Assembly (NCBI GenBank): GCA_017303335.1
Contig: JAFLBK010000004.1
Coordinates: 186,001 to 250,000 of the forward strand
Reading direction: 5' to 3'
Origin: Chitinophagales bacterium
GTDB taxonomy: Bacteria; Bacteroidota; Bacteroidia; Chitinophagales; Chitinophagaceae
Length of the DNA: 64,000 nucleotides
This document shows positions 60,148-64,000 of this stretch, piece by piece. The notes below the pieces were generated by a model. That model had not been told where the DNA came from. It did no database searches and was given only the letters and a program-made list of their open reading frames with translations. A program made the position numbers and the translations under genes. Positions within the stretch are counted from its first letter, which is position 1. Each line of letters begins with the position of its first letter.

Positions 60148-61137
60148 TTAGTAAGAAAGTTTGGCGATGCGACCGCCACCCCCGGCCAGGAATACCGCTT
60201 TGCCGTTCTTGGCTTTGCGTACCACATGAAATCCATCCTTGCTGATCCAGTTCCAGTTCATGCCGCCGTCCTTGCTGAAGTCGACCCCGTTGAGCCCGCA
60301 GCATACCCAACTTTCCTTGTCGAGGTATTCCACGCAGCTTCGGTAACCATGCGGAACCGTTTCGGGGGTGATCCAGGTTTTGCCGGCATCGATGGTGAGA
60401 AAGCAGTTCTTTTCGGTATTGTCTTTCTTGTTGAAATCACCACCCACCACGATGAATATCTTCCCATTTTTGAAAGCGATCGAATTGGCACCGGCCGTTT
60501 CGGTTCCTTTTACAAAAGGAATCTCTCTTTTTTCGTTGTGCACGAAGAGGTGCGAGGCCTTGCCGCCAGTGATGTAGATATGACCGGATTGATTGAGTTT
60601 GCGGATATTGGTGCCGCTGCTGGCAAAGCAGGCCTCACCGGAATCCACGGCGAAGGTGTTCGTTTTGAACTCACGCCAGTTCTCGCCGCCATCGAGTGTT
60701 TGGGCGATGAATAGCTTCCCGTTGATCGGGTCGCCGATCACCACGCCGCGTTCGTTGTTGGCAAAATCCATCGCGTCGAGGAACATGCCCCTGGTGGTAT
60801 CCTTGAATACCACGTTCCAGTTCTGTCCGCCATCGGTGGTCTTCAGGATATAGGCCGGGTCGGCAATGCCCATGATGATGGCCGTCTTTTCATCAAAAGC
60901 TTCGATATCGCGGAAGTCCATCTTCTCAAAACCTTTCACCGTCATCCAGGTCCAGCTATCGCCGCCATCGGTACTGCGGCCCACCGTACCGCCGGTACCG
61001 CTTACCCAAACTACTTTATCGCTTACCACGCTCAGTCCCCGGAACGAGGCCTTGCTGCCCGAATTGAGCAACGTAACGGATTGTGCCGAAGCGATGGAAG
61101 CCATGAACAGGGAGAGGAGGAAGAATGAATATTTCAT
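60148..61137 (-). CDS. Ycf48-like / BNR-repeat beta-propeller protein
   Basis: The 329-residue secreted product has a signal peptide (MKYSFFLLSLFMASIASAQ). Repeated Asp-box-like units follow: GRSTDGGDSWTWMTV, LKTTDGGQNWNVVF, AQTLDGGENWREF, LTIDAGKTW and FSKDGGMNWNWIS. This is the photosystem-II-stability-factor (Ycf48)/BNR propeller type that many non-photosynthetic bacteria carry. No catalytic function is implied. It is probably periplasmic or outer-membrane-associated. Confidence 0.9.
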   Translation of the reverse strand: MKYSFFLLSLFMASIASAQSVTLLNSGSKASFRGLSVVSDKVVWVSGTGGTVGRSTDGGDSWTWMTVKGFEKMDFRDIEAFDEKTAIIMGIADPAYILKTTDGGQNWNVVFKDTTRGMFLDAMDFANNERGVVIGDPINGKLFIAQTLDGGENWREFKTNTFAVDSGEACFASSGTNIRKLNQSGHIYITGGKASHLFVHNEKREIPFVKGTETAGANSIAFKNGKIFIVVGGDFNKKDNTEKNCFLTIDAGKTWITPETVPHGYRSCVEYLDKESWVCCGLNGVDFSKDGGMNWNWISKDGFHVVRKAKNGKAVFLAGGGGRIAKLSY

Positions 61138-61472
61138 GTTGATTCGTTGAAGTACAAAGATGCTTGATTTTTTTGAACGAAACTCAGTTCTGCGTTTGTA
61201 AGTTCATGGTTTAGTACCGTCATTGCGAACGAAGTGTTAGCGAAGTGAAGCAATCTCCTCATTAGTATGTCATGCTGAGTGTAAGCGAAGCATCTGATTT
61301 TGTTCAGAAATGTAATGATTCAGGGTTTAGTATAGTTACAACTCCACCGGTGACGGAGAACCAATGCTTATCTGGCAGATCACTTCGGTCGTTCGTCCCT
61401 CGTGATGACGTTTCATACGGTCATTCCCCACCAGCAGGCGAATCCGGATGAAAGAAAAAGCGGTGTATTGAG
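61138..61472. repeat. 335-base gene-free region with dispersed GAAGCAATCT/GTCATGCTGAG-type repeats
   Basis: The region holds GTCATTGCGAACGAAGTG...GAAGCAATCTC (61,219-61,258) and GTCATGCTGAGTGTAAGCGA (61,268-61,287). Further right is TCGTTCGTCCCTCGTGATGA (61,389-61,408), partly complementary to the left unit, so a long imperfect hairpin can form. The GAAGCAATCT core is shared with 48,640-48,784. No ORF or RNA gene is evident. Confidence 0.65.
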
Positions 61473-62189
61473 CTACAGAATATCATGGTCATGATTCGAG
61501 ATCGAATCGATGCCCGACAGGTGATCCTTCGATAGCTTCTGCTTGCGGCGGATCAGGGTGAGCGATAAGCGTACCGCTACGATAAAAGACACCACCGCTC
61601 CGAGGAAATGCAGCCATGTCTTACCCAGGAACAGGAAGAAATCGAACGTGCCATGGAACAATACCGGCCAGAAGATGGCCAGCAGCAGGTAACGGCCCCT
61701 TCGGGCCGCGTCGAATTTTGCCAGTCCCACATGGTAGCCCATCAGCACCGCGAAGGTTGCATGCGCCGGCACGGAAAGAAACATGCGGGTGATGCCGGTG
61801 ATATAACCATGCTGGAGTACATAGGCGATGTTTTCGAGCGTTGCGAAGCCCATGCCCACCATCATGCTGTACACGATGCCATCGAAGGGATCATCGAATG
61901 CCTTGCGCCGGTACGCATAATACCGCAGCACGAGAAACTTGCTGCCTTCTTCGCTCAGCGCTACGATCAGGTACGAGAATACGGCGGTATACGCAATGCC
62001 TTCGCCCATGATACGCTCCACGGGTTTGGTAAGAAATATCTGCACGACCAGGGCGGGTATGGTGCTGAAGATGCCCAGCACGAAGGTGAGCAGGAGCAAA
62101 CCGAGCGGCTCTTTATTATACCGGTCTTTGTAATAAATAAAAAGACTCAGGAAGATGCCGGGGGCGATGGCCAGTGCTAATAATCCCAT
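61473..62189 (-). CDS. PrsW-family intramembrane metalloprotease
   Basis: The product (238 residues from ATG 62189, MGLLALAIAPGIFLSLFIYY) has seven to eight membrane segments. PrsW/YhfN-type motifs are ALSEEGSKFLVLRYYAYR (EE-x-x-K), GIVYSMMVGMGFATLENIAY (E-N), SVPAHATFAVLMG and FWPVLFHGTFDF (His). PrsW cleaves anti-sigma factors in Bacillus; the substrate here is unknown. The frame opens at 62300, but that part spans the palindromic regulatory region and overlaps hutH. Confidence 0.9.
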   Translation of the reverse strand: MGLLALAIAPGIFLSLFIYYKDRYNKEPLGLLLLTFVLGIFSTIPALVVQIFLTKPVERIMGEGIAYTAVFSYLIVALSEEGSKFLVLRYYAYRRKAFDDPFDGIVYSMMVGMGFATLENIAYVLQHGYITGITRMFLSVPAHATFAVLMGYHVGLAKFDAARRGRYLLLAIFWPVLFHGTFDFFLFLGKTWLHFLGAVVSFIVAVRLSLTLIRRKQKLSKDHLSGIDSISNHDHDIL

Positions 62190-62207
62190 ATTGTTGCTTT
62201 TATACGG

Positions 62208-62240
62208 TGGGTGACACCCAAACGGTGTGGGTGACACCCA
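62208..62240. promoter_or_regulatory. Two tandem 13-bp palindromes (operator-like) between prsW and hutH
   Basis: TGGGTGACACCCA occurs at 62208-62220 and again at 62228-62240, identical both times. Each is a 6-bp inverted repeat around a central A. The centres are 20 bases apart, about two helical turns, so dimers would bind the same DNA face. The second copy ends 8 bases before the hutH -7 element. The pattern suggests a repressor or regulator site, though a dispersed palindromic repeat is an alternative. Confidence 0.6.
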
Positions 62241-62248
62241 TTTTTTAG

Positions 62249-62256
62249 TAGTTTTG
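62249..62256 (+). promoter_or_regulatory. Bacteroidota-type -7 element of hutH (TAGTTTTG)
   Basis: TAGTTTTG matches TAnnTTTG, 42 bases before the hutH ATG at 62299 and just downstream of the paired palindromes. Confidence 0.5.
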
Positions 62257-62298
62257 CCCAAGTTAATCAGTTTCAACGATTGCCAAACAAATGACTGC

Positions 62299-63786
62299 AT
62301 GAGCGACCATCATCATATCGACAGCACGACTACCGGTCTCCACCAATTCAATGAAATCTTCTGCTCCGATACACCCATTTCAATAAGTTCCGACGCCTTC
62401 AGCCGCATCCGCAAATGCCGCGAATACCTCGATACAAAACTGGATCATTCCGACGCCCTGTTCTATGGCATCAATACCGGTTTTGGTTTTTTGCAGAACG
62501 TGCAGATCGATAAAGCGCAGCTGCAGGAACTGCAAAGCAACCTTATTAAGTCGCACGCCTGCGGCATGGGCGAGGAAGTGCCGGCAGGCATCGTAAAGCT
62601 GATGATGGCGCTTAAGATCAAATCGCTCAGCTATGGTAATTCCGGCGTGCAGGAAGCAACCGTGCAACGGCTGATCGATATGTACAACAACGATGTACTG
62701 CCCGTGATCTATACGCAGGGTTCGCTGGGCGCTTCCGGCGACCTGGCGCCGCTCAGTCACCTCAGTTTGCCCTTGCTGGGCCTCGGCGAAGTGATGCACG
62801 CGGGGAAGAAGATGCCTGCTGCGGAAGCCTTGAAGAAATTCAACTGGCAGCCCATCGAACTCAAAAGCAAGGAAGGCCTGGCCCTCATCAACGGCACCCA
62901 GTTCATGAGCGCCTACGGCATGCATAATCTTGTGCAAAGCGAACGCTTACTCAACTGGGCCGATACCATCGCCGCCATCAGCCTGGATGCTTTCGATTCT
63001 ACCACCGAACCCTTTCACCCGAACATACATGCCATCCGGGCGCATAAAGGACAGAACGATACCGCCGCCCGCATCCGGGAACTGCTCGCCGGCAGCGGAA
63101 TCGCCGCACAGAAAAAGAAACAGGTGCAGGACGCGTATTCCTTCCGCTGCATCCCGCAGGTGCATGGCGCCAGCAAAGACAGCTTCGCTCATGTGCTCGG
63201 CGTATTCCTCAACGAGATCAACTCGGTTACCGATAACCCGAACATCTTCCCCGATGATGACCTCATCATGAGCGGGGGCAATTTCCACGGACAGCCGCTG
63301 GCCCTGGCGCTCGACTATCTTTCCATTGCCATGGCCGAGATCGGCAGCATATCCGAACGGAGAACCTACCAGCTCATCAGCGGGCAACGGGGCTTGCCCT
63401 TGTTCCTGGTAAAGGATCCGGGATTGCATTCCGGATTAATGATTCCGCAATACACGGCCGCCGGTATTGTAAGCGAGAACAAACAACTCTGCACGCCCGC
63501 CTCGGTCGACAGCATTCCTTCGAGCAATAACCAGGAAGATCATGTAAGTATGGGCGCCAACGCCGCCACCAAATGCAAACGCGTGATCGATAATGTAGAG
63601 AAAGTACTGGCCATCGAACTCATCACGGCTGCCCAGGCGCTGGAGTTCCGCCGGCCGATGAAATCAGCGCCCCAACTCGAAGCCATCGTAAGCGAATTCC
63701 GCAAAACGGTTTCCTTCAATCAAAGCGACCGGATCCTGCATGAGGATATGATGAAAGCTGTTACCTTCTTACGAGAAAAAATTTAA
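62299..63786 (+). CDS. hutH: Histidine ammonia-lyase
   Basis: The product (495 residues from ATG 62299, MSDHHHIDSTTTG) converts histidine to urocanate. The MIO cofactor triad Ala145-Ser146-Gly147 lies in QGSLGASGDLAPLSH. Other signatures are YGINTGFGFLQNV, QDAYSFRCIPQVHGAS, TDNPNIFPDDD and GGNFHGQPLALALD. The selectivity-loop residues Ser-His in LIKSHACGMG favour histidine over tyrosine or phenylalanine. A longer frame from 62227 would include the promoter and is rejected. Other hut genes are not in the window. Confidence 0.93.
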   Translation: MSDHHHIDSTTTGLHQFNEIFCSDTPISISSDAFSRIRKCREYLDTKLDHSDALFYGINTGFGFLQNVQIDKAQLQELQSNLIKSHACGMGEEVPAGIVKLMMALKIKSLSYGNSGVQEATVQRLIDMYNNDVLPVIYTQGSLGASGDLAPLSHLSLPLLGLGEVMHAGKKMPAAEALKKFNWQPIELKSKEGLALINGTQFMSAYGMHNLVQSERLLNWADTIAAISLDAFDSTTEPFHPNIHAIRAHKGQNDTAARIRELLAGSGIAAQKKKQVQDAYSFRCIPQVHGASKDSFAHVLGVFLNEINSVTDNPNIFPDDDLIMSGGNFHGQPLALALDYLSIAMAEIGSISERRTYQLISGQRGLPLFLVKDPGLHSGLMIPQYTAAGIVSENKQLCTPASVDSIPSSNNQEDHVSMGANAATKCKRVIDNVEKVLAIELITAAQALEFRRPMKSAPQLEAIVSEFRKTVSFNQSDRILHEDMMKAVTFLREKI

Positions 63787-63870
63787 CCACTAAGACACAA
63801 AGAAGGGAACCAGGCACACAGCGTATTTTTTGTGGCCTTTGTGTAGAAATTTCGTGGCTTTGTGGTAAAA
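63787..63870. repeat. Inverted repeat after hutH
   Basis: ACCACTAAGACACAAAG (63787-63803) is answered by CCTTTGTGTAG and CTTTGTGGTAAAA (63836-63870). This is the ACCACTAAGACACAAAGG-type intergenic inverted repeat. It could fold into a long hairpin and end both convergent transcripts. Confidence 0.6.
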
Positions 63871-63872
63871 AA

Positions 63873-64000
63873 TCACAGGCTGTTGTGAATCGCTACAACC
63901 GATTCCAGCGCCAGTTCCGTCATCTTCGCGAGGGAATTTTGCCGCTGATCGGCCGAGATGAATTGTTTGGTGGGTATCACATCCGAAATGGTGAGCAGGG
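63873..64000 (-). CDS. Purine-nucleoside phosphorylase-like protein, C-terminal end (cut by window edge)
   Basis: Only the last 42 codons are present, ending in a TGA at 63873-63875. The readable tail is LLTISDVIPTKQFISADQRQ then NSLAKMTELALESVVAIHNS. The pattern T-x-S-D...R-Q...M-x-x-x-A-L-E-S matches the C-terminus of DeoD-type nucleoside phosphorylases. The rest of the gene lies outside, so the assignment is tentative. It is convergent with hutH. Confidence 0.6.
   Translation of the reverse strand, partial: LLTISDVIPTKQFISADQRQNSLAKMTELALESVVAIHNSL

Overview
The window is a stretch of Bacteroidota chromosome, most likely from the Chitinophagaceae or a close relative. This rests on gene content: SusC-like and CarboxypepD_reg-type TonB receptors, type IX secretion cargo with a CHU_C-like C-terminus, and BT_3928-type DoxX, DUF1599, DUF4331, DUF3857 and GIN-domain lipoproteins. 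It also rests on repeated TAnnTTTG (-7) promoter elements, which are typical of this phylum. No rRNA, tRNA, phage, transposase or CRISPR array was seen. Coding density is high, and only one gene-free stretch exceeds 300 bases (61,138-61,472).

Layout. 1-11.8 kb: the 5' part of an outer-membrane beta-barrel gene (cut by the window edge), glgB, a TPR protein and a TonB receptor. Then comes a minus-strand run of small envelope proteins and an arginase-DUF1684-CtlX operon (arginine/citrulline breakdown). 12-15.6 kb: ndk, nrnA, an FKBP-type isomerase lipoprotein and folP. 15.6-21.4 kb: a visibly AT-richer block with DUF1599, a DoxX-like protein, a lone DppB-type permease, a mono-haem cytochrome lipoprotein, thiolase and a GNAT enzyme. 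21.4-30.2 kb: a TrpF homologue, pdhB, a long UbiD-type decarboxylase, a small TIR/deoxyribosyltransferase-like protein, a DUF3857 protein with a degenerate transglutaminase site, a TraB/GumN protein, DUF721 and recF.

30.2-35.2 kb: two tandem paralogous secreted proteins, each with seven DFDPGPG-type repeats (a predicted seven-bladed propeller) and a type IX sorting tail. 35.3-38.8 kb: pdhA (TTG start), a membrane-anchored TPR protein, ribH, a lipoprotein and a LutA-like Fe-S protein. 38.8-46.9 kb: a TPR lipoprotein, a GldM-like periplasmic protein, DUF1203 and an Ada-type repair protein. These are followed by a minus-strand HupE/UreJ - TonB receptor - small His-containing protein - DUF4331 - DUF4331 cluster, which is the best candidate for an uncharacterised envelope or metal system. 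47-52.2 kb: EVE-domain protein, DUF4349, dnaG and a TPR protein. 52.2-55 kb: a GLPGLI/DUF4412-like protein, a pentameric ligand-gated ion channel homologue and a lipoprotein. 55-64 kb: smc, DUF486, a DUF4382 lipoprotein, a Ycf48-like protein, PrsW, hutH (with two 13-bp palindromes in front of it) and the 3' end of a purine-nucleoside-phosphorylase-like gene.

Most genes are housekeeping or envelope functions in short operons. Several intergenic regions carry degenerate inverted or direct repeats. All function calls come from reading the sequence and recalling family motifs; no database search was run.
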